Part shown: one piece after another, positions 32,494-42,287 of the stretch
Position numbering within the stretch: position 1 is the stretch's first letter
Layout of the letters: each line of letters opens with the position of its first letter
Assembly (NCBI GenBank): GCA_018292915.2
Contig: JACVVK020000090.1
Span: 996,001 to 1,060,000, forward strand
Origin: Batillaria attramentaria
Lineage: Eukaryota; Mollusca; Gastropoda; Batillariidae
DNA: 64,000 nucleotides
Direction: 5' to 3'
Translations under genes and position numbers: made by a program
The notes under the pieces: model-generated
Databases searched by the model: none
What the model saw: the letters and a program-made list of their open reading frames with translations, nothing else
Told to the model about the DNA's origin: nothing

Positions 32494-34746
32494 CTAATCT
32501 AAAACTTGATTTTCCTCCTTATTCACTAGGCTTTCATCAAGGTTGATCGTCGCTTCTTGGGGACGTTTTCCAAATTTCACGTTGATTGTTATCTTAACCA
32601 CTTTTTTGTCAGAGTCACTCCCAGAGACAGCCTTTGTGCTTTCTTCGTCTCTTTCTTTCAAATTTAATCCCGAGTCATTCACTCTGCCAGCCAGCTCACA
32701 GGCGTCGCTGCTTGTCCTTTCCAATGAAGCAGACGGAAAACTCACAGTTGAAGATTCTGCGTTGTTTGTGACGGTCTGTGCTGTCATTGTGCCAGCATCA
32801 GTCTTATCAGAAGCGCACGTCAAATTCTGGGCATCTTTCAACAAGATTTCGTCCGTAGCAGTTCCTTTATCCCTTTTCGTCGGCTGCATCGTCGCTTTAT
32901 TTTTCATGATGGGTGGGGTGTTCATCATTTTGGTGGATGTTCCCTTTTCTTGTTTCAGGGGAATTGTGACAGTCCCTTTCATCTTCATGGCAGGTGTCAC
33001 AGCTAGTTCAAGAGGGGTTGAGGTTTCACTTTCCTGTTTCGATGCTCTTCGGGTCATGGTCGCAGATTCAATGTAAGTCACCAGAGGAGAGGTTTCCCTG
33101 TCTCGTTGAACAGGTATACGAGTGTTAGTCCCTTCAGTCTTCGTTGCAAGAAATGCCGATATTTCCTTGTTCTTTTTAAACACCGCAGACTTCATGGTGC
33201 CGACAGTTTTTAGGATGGGTTTCAAAGTCATTGTACCTACTTCTTTCCTGGCTGGTGTCTCAGTAGACTGGTGTTTCCATTGCCCATGAAACACCAGTCT
33301 ACTGATGGAAGGCTTGTGCTCAGTGTTATTAGCACTCAGTGCTGGGTGTACAGATTGGCTGACAGTTTCCATCTTCACCATGTCTGTCTGAGGCGGTTTC
33401 TGTATCAAACCAGGCGTCTGTTGCTGTTTCTGTGTGGGCTGGCTTCCAGTCGAGGTCACACCGGGTGTTTGTGACTGTTTCTGTGTGGGCTGGCTTCCAG
33501 TCGAGGTCACACTGGGCGTCTGTTGCTGTTTCTGTGTGGGCTGGCTTCCAGTCGAGGTCACACCAGGTGTTTGTTTCTGTGTGGGCTGGCTTCCAGTCAA
33601 GGTCACATCAGGTGTTTGTGACTGTTTCTGTGTGGGCTGGCTTCCAGTCAAGGTCACACCAGGTGTTTGTGACTGTTTCTGTGTGGGCTGGCTTCCAGTC
33701 GAGGTCACACCAGGTGTTTGTGACTGTTTCTGTGTGGGCTGGCTTCCAGTCAAGGTCACATCAGGTGTTTGTGACTGTTTCTGTGTGGGCTGGCTTCCAG
33801 TCAAGGTCACACCAGGTGTTTGTGACTGTTTCTGTGTGGGCTGGCTTCCAGTCGAGGTCACACCAGGTGTTTGTGACTGTTTCTGTGTGGGCTGGCTTCT
33901 AGTCGAGGTCACACCAGGTGTTTGTGACTGTTTCTGTGTGGGCTGGCTTCCAGTCGAGGTCACACCAGGTGTTTGTGACTGTTTCTGTGTGGGCTGGCTT
34001 CCAGTCGAGGTCACACTGGGCGTCTGTTGCTGTTTCTGTATGGGCTGGCTTCCAGTCGAGGTCACACTGGGTGTTTGTGACTGTTTCTGTGTGGGCTGGC
34101 TTCTAGTCGAGGTCACACCAGGTGTTTGTGACTGTTTCTGTGTGGGCTGGCTTCCAGTCGAGGTCACACCAGGTGTTTGTGACTGTTTCTTTGTGGGCTG
34201 GCTTCCAGTCGAAGCATACATCTGAGGTGGTTTCTGGATTACGCTAGGTGTTTGTGACTGCACCTTAGCGGCCGGGCTGCCCGTTGTAGCGTACTTAGAT
34301 GGCTTCTGGAGCACAGCAGGTGTTTGTGGCTGCTCCTGTGTGGCTTGATTTCCTGTTGCAGTGTACACAGGAATTTTTGATGGTGTTTGTGAATGAACTG
34401 CCACACAGCCGTATAGCCCAGCAGGATTTTCCATGAGTGGGAACCGGCCTAGCTGCCACTGCTGTTGGAGAAAAATGAACGTGTAGTAAGTGAGCTGTTG
34501 CGGAGACAAGATTGAACACGTAAGTCCCATTGTTTTGCTGAAGTTGAAAACAAGTTCACTGCCAAACATAAAGAGCAGGTCTTTGACTTGCTTCCCTGAC
34601 AAACTAACTTGCAGGCTGAGGTTGAAATCTCCAGACTGACTCCAATTTTGCGCAGGTGGAGGTGCAGCTGGTGGGTAGCTAGTTGTCCTTGGAACTTTTG
34701 CCGTGTGCTCCGCTGGTTCATTCATTCGCTTTCTGTTGGCCGCCAT
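32494..34746 (-). CDS. Unrecognised protein with a 17-residue repeat array, single coding exon
   Basis: The frame encodes 750 residues. The start is the ATG in M-A-A-N-R-K-R-M-N-E-P, which lies just downstream of an acceptor (TTTGTCTGCAG ending at 34754), so a 5' untranslated exon probably exists. Residues about 30-115 look folded, with hydrophobic patches (F-N-L-S-L-Q-V-S-L and T-Y-Y-T-F-I-F-L-Q-Q-Q-W). I do not recognise this segment. Then come three units of about 25 residues and roughly 16 units of 17, each like G-S-Q-P-T-Q-K-Q-S-Q-T-P-G-V-T. The C-terminal 300 residues are Thr/Lys-rich and repeat G-T-x-T eight or more times. There is no signal peptide or membrane segment. The K-Q-S-Q-T core resembles dynein light chain LC8 binding sites and contains SQ, but no function is claimed. 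Confidence 0.75.
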   Translation of the reverse strand: MAANRKRMNEPAEHTAKVPRTTSYPPAAPPPAQNWSQSGDFNLSLQVSLSGKQVKDLLFMFGSELVFNFSKTMGLTCSILSPQQLTYYTFIFLQQQWQLGRFPLMENPAGLYGCVAVHSQTPSKIPVYTATGNQATQEQPQTPAVLQKPSKYATTGSPAAKVQSQTPSVIQKPPQMYASTGSQPTKKQSQTPGVTSTGSQPTQKQSQTPGVTSTRSQPTQKQSQTPSVTSTGSQPIQKQQQTPSVTSTGSQPTQKQSQTPGVTSTGSQPTQKQSQTPGVTSTRSQPTQKQSQTPGVTSTGSQPTQKQSQTPGVTLTGSQPTQKQSQTPDVTLTGSQPTQKQSQTPGVTSTGSQPTQKQSQTPGVTLTGSQPTQKQSQTPDVTLTGSQPTQKQTPGVTSTGSQPTQKQQQTPSVTSTGSQPTQKQSQTPGVTSTGSQPTQKQQQTPGLIQKPPQTDMVKMETVSQSVHPALSANNTEHKPSISRLVFHGQWKHQSTETPARKEVGTMTLKPILKTVGTMKSAVFKKNKEISAFLATKTEGTNTRIPVQRDRETSPLVTYIESATMTRRASKQESETSTPLELAVTPAMKMKGTVTIPLKQEKGTSTKMMNTPPIMKNKATMQPTKRDKGTATDEILLKDAQNLTCASDKTDAGTMTAQTVTNNAESSTVSFPSASLERTSSDACELAGRVNDSGLNLKERDEESTKAVSGSDSDKKVVKITINVKFGKRPQEATINLDESLVNKEENQVLD
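33261..33304. repeat. Perfect 17-bp inverted repeat inside the repeat-protein coding sequence
   Basis: CAGTAGACTGGTGTTTC (33261-33277) is the exact reverse complement of 33288-33304, with a 10-base loop. The RNA would form a strong hairpin. It encodes part of L-V-F-H-G-Q-W-K-H-Q-S-T. Confidence 0.95.
33400..34216 (-). repeat. Coding minisatellite, 51-bp unit, about 16 copies
   Basis: The unit encodes T-S-T-G-S-Q-P-T-Q-K-Q-S-Q-T-P-G-V. One unit is 45 bp (two codons missing). Variants include L for S, R for G, D or S for G and Q-Q-Q for Q-S-Q. All length changes are multiples of three, so the frame holds. Longer 25-residue units with I-Q-K-P-P-Q bound the array on both sides, which suggests the 17-residue unit expanded inside an older repeat. 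Confidence 0.95.
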
Positions 34747-34759
34747 GATGGAACTGCAG

Positions 34760-35251
34760 ACAAACAAGGAGACAAGTAACCATTTTAACCACCAGTATTA
34801 TAAGCTCAGTTTAGTTAGTTGGTAATTAGTGGTGAATCAATTTTATGCATTGTGTCCTTTCTTATCACTTTTAGTTTGCTCATCTTATATTAGTCATACA
34901 TAGTGAAGCTGCCTTTAAATATTAACCCTTTATTTTATTAAATTTGACATGCCCCTGAACAAAAAACAAATTTGTTCTTAATGGACATAATAAAGTCGTT
35001 TGAATTGAATTGAATTGAATTGAAGTCTTCAAATTTTCAATACCTAAAAAAGTACCTGAATGGCATTATAGAGCTTGTACAACATATCATTTCATTTTTT
35101 TTTTCATGGACACACAGGTACAATGTTACATTAGGCACTGAGGTTCTCACGGCCAATGATTGGTTTCAATACAAATTACAACAGCAGCAAAGTTCCAATG
35201 CCTGTAAAACACTAAGGGCTGTATTACCTTGCATGCAACATTTCATTCTGA
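34760..35251. other. Upstream flank with a LINE-type tail
   Basis: At 34990-35023 AATAAAGTCGTTTGAA runs into (TTGAA)n, a retroposon-like 3' end. The rest is AT-rich and probably intron or 5' flank of the minus-strand repeat-protein gene. The 13-bp SINE target duplication begins at 35239. Confidence 0.45.
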
Positions 35252-35761
35252 CCGGCCCCCATAGTGTAGTGGTTAGCACTTCGGACTATGGACCGGGAGA
35301 CCCGGGTTCGAGTCCCAGCCGAGGCAAGCGGGATTTTTCCTACCTAGGTCGGCTCCTACCCAGAGCGGGTGTGCTATGGGCCCAATGGGGAGGCTGTTGC
35401 CACACAGCCGAGCTTCACCCACTTCACGGGTGCGACTTTGGGGGTGCTTCCCTTGGTATGATACGTCTTATGATGTGGACGATTACACGGCCGGCACCGC
35501 AGGTGCCGTAGTTCCCGGGCCTGGTTAATGCCGGGATATTTATGACAGGAAGCGTGGAATGCGGCCCTGTCCCGCAGTCCCAAACCACATGGACCTCCAT
35601 AGCATCATCTTACCATCATCCTCATCTCCATCATCATGCATAATAAAAATTGCCCCAGCTTCCGAGCCCTCCGTGGATTCCACCCATTACCAGGAAGGAA
35701 CACCACTGGAGCCGGCAAAGAGTTGTGGCAGCAAAAAAACAAAACAAAAAAAAAAAAAACC
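35252..35761 (+). mobile_element. Full-length family-1 tRNA-derived SINE
   Basis: It starts CCGGCCCCCATAGTGTAGTG (A box) with a B box GGGTTCGAGTCCC. The body, with GCCGGCACCGCAGGTGCCG, and an A-rich tail follow. A perfect 13-bp duplication CATTTCATTCTGA flanks it (35239-35251 and 35762-35774). Intact boxes and duplication suggest a recent insertion. It is the best copy of the family in the window. Confidence 0.95.
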
Positions 35762-35774
35762 CATTTCATTCTGA

Positions 35775-36880
35775 TGATCATATAGCTCTGTGTTTTATGC
35801 CTACAATGCCTGGACTAGTTGGCAATTATTTTTCTGAATGAGTGCGATACACATGACTTGCCTGGCTAAGCAGGCAGGTTACACAACACATTTCACCTCT
35901 AGTTATTAAAATTTCTGTTAATACAAGACTGTTCACAATATGCTCAACGGACGATAAACAATACATGTACAATTCAAATTTCCCAAAATTTTCAACAATT
36001 TTTCTGGTAACCTCTGTTAACCCTGGCCATGCTGATTTAATTTTTTTATATGCCTAAAAGTAAAAGGCCTTACAGGTAGTCCAGAATATTCCATTCTCAG
36101 CACCACCAGGGTTAATACACTGTAATAACAATTTTATAGTCGTTCATCCCTGCGTTGTACCGTCCATAATCTCAAACGTTTTCTCTGCGGATTACCAGAA
36201 AAGTGAAAATGTCACTATGATCTCCCCTTGGAGCTCTGAGCAGATGAAACTTTGTACATCATGTACAAGTCAACAGATTTAACCAGAGAATGTCTGGTGA
36301 CGTCCTATTTACTGGTTCATGGGAGAGTCTTGGTTTTCCGCCATTTTTCTTATGACTTACTTTTGTGTTTTTACCTTGCACTGTGACATCTCACGGATTC
36401 CTTTTTTTTTTTTTTTCTTGTTGAGATTCAAATCTACTGGGTTCTTGCTTGCTGGCAGGAAAGTGCATCTGAAAGTGTCCACTTAACGCTGGTATCAAAA
36501 TTCCACCATAGACATGTGTCACAGTACTTGGGTATGCAGATGAATATGCGCTTGAGAATATCTTTGCAGTTTTTACATGCAAGCTGGCTAGTTGGTAATT
36601 CTACACAATCACTGATGAGCGTTGCTGCACTCATTGAACTTTTGACCGGTACCACATATGAGGCTACAACTGATTTCACTAAGTTTCGCATGAACAGTTG
36701 TTCAGTTAAGCTGTTTCGTTTGTTCTCCCAACTACAGCGTGTCATGTTTGACATAAAGACTTATCCACATTCTTTGTAAATTTTGGACATTTTCCTCACC
36801 ATGCGAGAACAGGATCCTCATTTCTGGATCCCTCCTCAAAAGTGTGTTTCAAACGGAAAACAGATGCACGAACACAGTAG
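35775..36880. other. AT-rich intergenic or intronic DNA
   Basis: No exon is convincing. The minus-strand frame at 36434-36754 has a Cys-containing peptide but an in-frame stop in its alternatives and no clear splice sites. It could be part of the transposable sequence whose LINE end lies at 36881-37105. Confidence 0.4.
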
Positions 36881-37158
36881 TTGTTGCGAGTGATCAGAGT
36901 ATACAGGGTAAATAGATGGTTTGCCTGTGTAAAACTTCTCGAAATTCCGAAGCATAACATGAAAGTTGCTGGAGAGCGCTCATTCAGCTTCTTAGCCCTG
37001 ACAGTCTGGAATGCCTTGCCAATCGAACTCCGCCTGCAGACATCACTGCCCCTGTTTAAATCCCATCTGAAGACCTTTCTCTTCCGTCAAGCCTTTGATA
37101 GTTAAACCTCTGGTGAGTCTGTCTGTATGTACCAAATTGTACGTAGGAGGGGATGTAA

Positions 37159-37246
<88 letters not shown>

Positions 37247-37325
37247 TTAAGCGCAGTGAATCCTTGGAATCTGGAGAGCAGCGCTCTATACAAACTATGT
37301 GTCATTATTATTATTTTATTATTAT
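36881..37325 (+). mobile_element. LINE 3'-end fragment with a (TG)n and (ATT)n tail
   Basis: The conceptual peptide of 36955-37105 contains A-G-E-R-S-F-S-F-L-A-L-T-V-W-N-A-L-P and L-K-T-F-L-F. This is the conserved C-terminal signature of many CR1/L2/RTE-like reverse-transcriptase ORFs. After its stop comes a TG microsatellite (37160-37244), then AGCGCAGTGAATCC, GCGCTCTATA and an ATT-rich tail. The 54600-54800 region ends the same way. Only the last part of the element survives. Confidence 0.7.
37160..37244. repeat. (TG)n microsatellite in the LINE 3' region
   Basis: About 42 uninterrupted TG units. Confidence 0.97.
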
Positions 37326-37458
37326 AGGTGGCCACAGCCAGTGTTTTTGAGAGGGCTTTGTTTATGCTTGACGCAATGACGGGCACGTTTCTTATAACCG
37401 TTCGAGAATAGGAGAGTGAAGTACGATATATGGTTCCTATGTACAGCACTGTACTCAC

Positions 37459-37697
37459 TTGCTGTGCTTTTTCAAAAGCTGGGCAATGAAAATTAATGTA
37501 GCTGACTGTTTCCACTTCTGTGCGCACTTTCACAGCATCACTGTTCATCTGCTGTACTACAAGTACAATGTGCTGGATTACAATGGACGACTCCACTCGG
37601 TCAATCAAAATGTCGAGCCCCCAGAATTTAGCTAATCGTGTCCAGTAGCACAATAAGCACAACACACGGCATGCTCTGGCAAAGTTTTTGCCAGACA
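37459..37697 (-). CDS. Candidate coding exon, unrecognised
   Basis: On the minus strand an acceptor (CTCATTGTAG) opens a 79-codon frame that ends at a strong donor CAGCAA|GTGAGT. The peptide contains A-K-F-W-G-L-D-I-L-I-D-R-V-E-S-S-I-V and V-V-Q-Q-M-N-S-D-A-V-K-V. It looks like a folded helical protein, but I do not recognise it. It cannot join the 34753 exon in phase as that exon is read here. It may belong to a separate minus-strand gene or to a transposon. Confidence 0.3.
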
Positions 37698-38392
37698 CTA
37701 CAATGAGGGAAGCACATGTTGTTTGATATGACTGAATAATGGAAAGAAAGCAGTAAATCCGCTTATGTCATTTGAGGAAAAATGACCATTACACGTACAT
37801 CAATCTCTTTCATCTTGAAATCACCCATTTTCTCATACAATGACATCATGAACGTACGTTCTGTATTTTGCCAATTCAGGGCAGGGTAAAGGGGCGGGAC
37901 TTTGGCCTCAGGGCTTCCCGAGTGGAGTCATCTACTGCGACTCAACTAAGTGCTCTTTGTCTTACCTTCAGCCAAATAGCAGATCTGACTCCCTATACGC
38001 GGCTCCAGTTCCACCAGTCCTCAGGAAACTAGGTTGAACACTGAACTTTCTGAACTTTCTGAAACAAACTGCACACAACAGAAATTCACTGTTAGAGTCC
38101 AACACTGGATGTGTGAACAGTTTAAATGCACACAGACTTCAATGCAGAACAACAGCCCATTTGCTGTGCACACATTTCTAACTGTGAACAGGTGTGCAAG
38201 CTGAAGGGGTTGGGGGGGGGGGGGTAAATGATGACAATTTAGTTGTAATTTAGCCATGACTCACATTCGCTTCATACACACTTTGTAGGCACAGGTGTGA
38301 CACAATGCAAGCGTGTCTGTACAAACTGGTATAATATTCAGATCCATGTACACAAGGTACATGCTGTATATACAGATGCTATTATACCACTC
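37698..38392. other. Intergenic, no gene seen
   Basis: It contains the word GAACTTTCT repeated twice near 38043 and a G run near 38209-38222. Confidence 0.45.
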
Positions 38393-38621
38393 TACCAGCA
38401 TGGCAGGTCATGGTCTACCAGCATGGCAGGTCATGGTCTACCAGCATGGCAGGTCATGGTCTACCAGCATGGCAGGTCATGGTCTACCAGCATGGCAGGT
38501 CATGGTCTACCAGCATGGCAGGTCATGGTCTACCAGCATGGCAGGTCATGGTCTACCAGCATGGCAGGTCATGGTCTACCAGCATGGCAGGTCATGGTCT
38601 ACCAGCATGGCAGGTCATGGT
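38393..38621. repeat. 23-bp tandem repeat, ten near-identical copies
   Basis: The unit is TACCAGCATGGCAGGTCATG plus GTC. Copies are identical by eye until the last changes to GTGTAA. All three plus frames stay open through it only because 23 is not a multiple of three and the unit lacks stops. Each unit has one AGGTCA. Confidence 0.97.
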
Positions 38622-39235
38622 GTAAAGATCTGTAATCCTCCATGGATTAAATAAAATTTGTACCTATAAAAATCACATTTGAATTATGGACGTACTCAAA
38701 GGTGCACATGCCTAAAAAACCACTCCAGTAGCATGTTCTGGCTACACAATTTACATCAAGAAATGATGCGAAAAATGACTTGAGAATAATTTACTGACAT
38801 CACATCATGATGCTGTTGAACCTTGTACAGGAATGGGGTCGAAGGAACTCTGCCAGTCACTGGATGTAAAACTGTTGATCTTTTTCTGAGTTTTATCCAT
38901 GATTGGTTGTGTTTGTGACCATGTTAAGCCTAGTTCCAGTTCCTTGTTCAAAACTAAGGCTTCGAAACGGACCGTTTGACTTCTCCTAGCGTATGGACAA
39001 AGCACAGTAAAGTACATCAGAGATGCCACGTGAAGCATTAAATTTGGACTGCTGATGTCAGTTTGCAAATCAAAGAAATGCAAACCTGTATGGACGTAAT
39101 TTTCCAAGTTCAGTGCCCCGATTATGTAAAATACACTACACTACTTTACTGATTTTGACTCACTTGCAGTTTTTCAGTCACAATCAACAAACTCGTGTGG
39201 TGTATCTTCCATAAGCGGGGGCACCTCATGGTGAA
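38622..39235. other. Intergenic, no gene seen
   Basis: No coding or repeat structure stands out before the SINE that begins at 39236. Confidence 0.4.
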
Positions 39236-39416
39236 GGGTGGGTGGGTGGGTGATTGGGAGTTTAACGTCCTTTTCCACCTCATAAGGGTGATATCAAAGA
39301 CGGAGCAACAACAAAAAGGGCCAGCACAAATATTTGGCCCCAGCCGGCGGGATTCGTACTCACGACCCGAGCATTGAGAGTCCAACGCTCTACCATTCGG
39401 CCACCCCGGCTCCCCT
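39236..39416 (-). mobile_element. tRNA-derived SINE (family 3), short
   Basis: The minus strand starts AGGGGAGCCGGGGTGGCCGA with ATGGTAGAGCGTTGG (A box) and a B-box-like GAGTACGAATCCCG. It ends in (ACCC)n. A perfect 13-bp duplication ACCTCATGGTGAA flanks it (39223-39235 and 39417-39429). At 181 bp it is shorter than families 1 and 2 and unrelated in body. Confidence 0.92.
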
Positions 39417-39549
39417 ACCTCATGGTGAAAACTCTATATATACCATTGCTATGACCTTAGGAGTATGATGGCGATCGCAATATATACTATTACACAAAAC
39501 TGCATTTTAATAAGTGTCTTTCAGCAGAGATACCCACATATATATATAA
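39417..39549. other. AT-rich spacer
   Basis: Short AT-rich stretch with ATATAT words between the SINE duplication and the perfect palindrome. Confidence 0.5.
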
Positions 39550-39575
39550 ACTGGGGAAATCTGATTTGAGAAAAA

Positions 39576-39635
<60 letters not shown>

Positions 39636-39661
39636 TTTTTCTCAAATCAGATTTCCCCAGT
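39550..39661. repeat. Perfect 112-bp palindrome with an (AT)n core
   Basis: The arm 39550-39580 (ACTGGGGAAATCTGATTTGA then GAAAAAAACAT) is the exact reverse complement of 39631-39661, and the AT repeat between them is itself palindromic. No mismatch was seen over the full length. Confidence 0.97.
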
Positions 39662-39982
39662 AAGCAGGTACTTTCCTTGTCACCATAAGCTCTTTAAACT
39701 TTTTTGTCCTTTTTTTTTTTTTGGGGGGGGGGGGGGATAATAATAATAATTTTTAATTAATGTTCAGTAAAAGTGATGGGAAACAAACTGCACTCTTGTG
39801 CAGACACCCAAATTTGAACAACCCATGGAGAACATGCAACTTCTACAACAAGTATTGTAATTGAGCTAGTCAACTACAGATGTTAAAGGCAATTGCATAT
39901 TCCCTGTCAATAAAATGATGCTATTTTATGTGATGACCCAAGAGTCAAATATAAAAAATGTTCATGGATTTGGTATTCCAGC

Positions 39983-39984
<2 letters not shown>

Positions 39985-40035
<51 letters not shown>
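39985..40035. repeat. (AT)n microsatellite
   Basis: About 25 AT units, some 320 bp from the palindrome. Confidence 0.97.
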
Positions 40036-40038
<3 letters not shown>

Positions 40039-40186
40039 TTATATCTTACTGAAACTGAAACTAACCTGTTGAAAGAAACCGATTACATTCCCCTAATTTT
40101 TTTTTTTTTTTTTTCGCCATTCAAACAATACTCACATCTATACTTTTCCTGCTATAATGTGATCCCGAGGTCACATGTTTCTTTAG

Positions 40187-40243
40187 TGCACTCATTGTAA
40201 CAACAGACACTTGTCTGCACTCATTGTAACAACAGACACTTGT
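40187..40243. repeat. 28-bp direct duplication
   Basis: TGCACTCATTGTAACAACAG plus ACACTTGT occurs twice, one base apart (40187-40214 and 40216-40243). Confidence 0.95.
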
Positions 40244-40400
40244 AGTTTAAAGGATAAAGGGGTCGCGGGGGGGGGGGGGGGGGATTATGCATTAGTTTAT
40301 GATGCATCAGCAGTGCAAAGTGGGCTTGAGTTTGTTTTCTGTTTCTTCCCCAAAGGGAACAGTCCCAACACCAACTTTCTTTGACCAAGACCAAGAACCA

Positions 40401-40408
<8 letters not shown>

Positions 40409-40440
<32 letters not shown>
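40409..40440. repeat. (GT)n microsatellite
   Basis: About 16 GT units. A G run lies upstream at 40267-40283. Confidence 0.95.
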
Positions 40441-40442
<2 letters not shown>

Positions 40443-40739
40443 CATGACTAACTGAGACTGTTCAGTAGAAAAGTAACTACACGAAAAGTATGTAGAGAAG
40501 CATTTTCCAATGCAAATCCATGATTGGAGATTCATACATGTTTTTTTCTTGATTCAGTGTACAGATAGATAACGATCAACAGCATACATCTTTTTTCTTT
40601 TCTGACAAAACTCTAACCCATGCACTGAGATCTGAAACACACACAGTCGTCAGTAGTTTCCGTTCAGTTTGCAAAACATTTCCCTGACTGATCTGGTCGG
40701 CACATTCTAAACTTCCTTCCTTCATAAGTTACATACATG

Positions 40740-42287
40740 TACTCACAATTTACGGCGGCACTGAAAGGAAATGGCGCGGTAGATCTCATCCACAGAAAAC
40801 CGTGTGAACAATGCACCTCTTACATCCGTCCTGACTCTCTACAGTCTGCTTACGGTTTGCACAGACAGCACTAAAATTCGCTAGGCCTACGTGTCCGTGA
40901 AAACCGTGTTGCACGATGACAACAATCAAGGACATGTCACGCGAGTCTCCCCAACACTGAATGCTCTGCCGGCATAGAGTTGTCCGTCAGTCATCGGTCG
41001 AGTCGTAGGCTGCGCAGCAGATCCCCCATTCTAATGCCGGTGCACCTTACATCAACATGAAAAAAAAAAAAATCGTAAGCCGAACCAGGCTGCTACGGAG
41101 ATAAAATCCGACAAGAGTACAATAATTTCGAGTGCCTCTGGCAACAGCCGCTGCCGGTGAACGGCCGGGGTAAGCCGGCACTGACACAATAGAACGCTTT
41201 CATCGGCAGCGCCACTCCGATCTGATGTCAGTTCTAACATGGGAGCAGTATATTGATCAAATCAGTTCCGACGTCCAAAAAAAAAAAAAAAAAAAGTTGA
41301 GGAAGCTTCAGTGAGAGAAATGGCCGCAGTACAGCACCAACCTGAAAAGTTCCGTCTCTGGCCGCTATACAGGCCGGATCGATTGAATGAACACTGCAGT
41401 GCAGTCACGAACTCAGTGTTCGTTGTGTTGTTACCGCCGGTTACACACTAGGCCTACTTGAGCTTCGCAGAACCGGCCACTGAATGACAGAGATATGACA
41501 ATGAGATAGTCATGCACATTATGTGAGTAGCAACTCTCCGCCTCACCGGCTATCAAGTGCCGCATGCTCAGTGGTAACATTTGGTTTTTGCTTCCCGGCG
41601 GCGGCGGTGACTGATTAATATAACGACCGAGTCAGTCAAGTTGTCACTGCGGAAGTTATAATACTGAACTACTCAATACCGCGTCAAACGGCAAGCTAAA
41701 ACGAAAACAAAAATACAAGCAGCAAATGATTCGGCAACAGCCAGTAATGTTAATTGTTATCATAGTCGTTAAACAACAACTTGTGACTACCTTGACGCTG
41801 AATAAAATCCATTACTAGTATTTTGAGTTAAGCAGTATTCGCCGCATAATGTCTGTGAAAATCAGTTGCGAGAATTATCGGCTGAGACTGCCCCGCCCGA
41901 GGCTCAGTGGCAAAATAATTGAAGACTGACTTTGATAAACACGCCGTATCGAAGTAATTATGTTAACCGTTGTGATCGATTGCCTCAGTCCGGTTTGACT
42001 TCTCTCTCTCTCTCTCTCTCCGTTTTAACAGACACACTCACACAGAAACGGCTCAGGTGGCAATAGACGAAGTAACTGTTCCGCTTTTCCGCAAAGCCTT
42101 TACGGCAAAATTCAGTTCCCGGTGACTGATCACCTGTAGAGTCCTTAGCCGGGTCAGCAAGACTTCCGCCGCCCGGGGACTTCGCCGGCGCCGATAGTTG
42201 TGACGTAACCACCACCCGCCAAGTCCGCGTTTCACACTCGTCGTCTTCTTGTCACGGTTCAGCCTGGGGGCAGGGACTTACAATCCA
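40740..42287. promoter_or_regulatory. CpG-rich region, possible promoter
   Basis: CpG-containing words become frequent compared with the AT-rich flanks, notably at 40770-41480 and 41870-42250. A TC repeat (42001-42020) lies inside. It could hold the first exon and promoter of the minus-strand repeat-protein gene or of an unseen gene on either strand. No start codon with a convincing coding exon was found, so this call rests on composition only. Confidence 0.35.

Noticed and set aside
33434..34225. 263-codon plus-strand open frame of G-W-L-P-V-E-V-T repeats
   Set aside because: It is the antisense shadow of the 51-bp minisatellite in the minus-strand gene. A repeat unit without stops in a frame leaves all copies open.
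36434..36754. Minus-strand frame with several Cys residues as a zinc-finger exon
   Set aside because: The cysteine spacing fits no known finger, no flanking splice sites are clear, and it lies next to a LINE fragment.
38393..38621. CRISPR-like direct repeats
   Set aside because: The 23-bp units are directly contiguous with no spacers and the genome is eukaryotic.
38297..38654. Three overlapping frames of H-G-R-S-W-S-T-S-M-A-G type repeats as a possible secreted repeat protein
   Set aside because: All three frames are open through the 23-bp repeat, which shows lack of stops in the unit, and no splice or start context supports translation.
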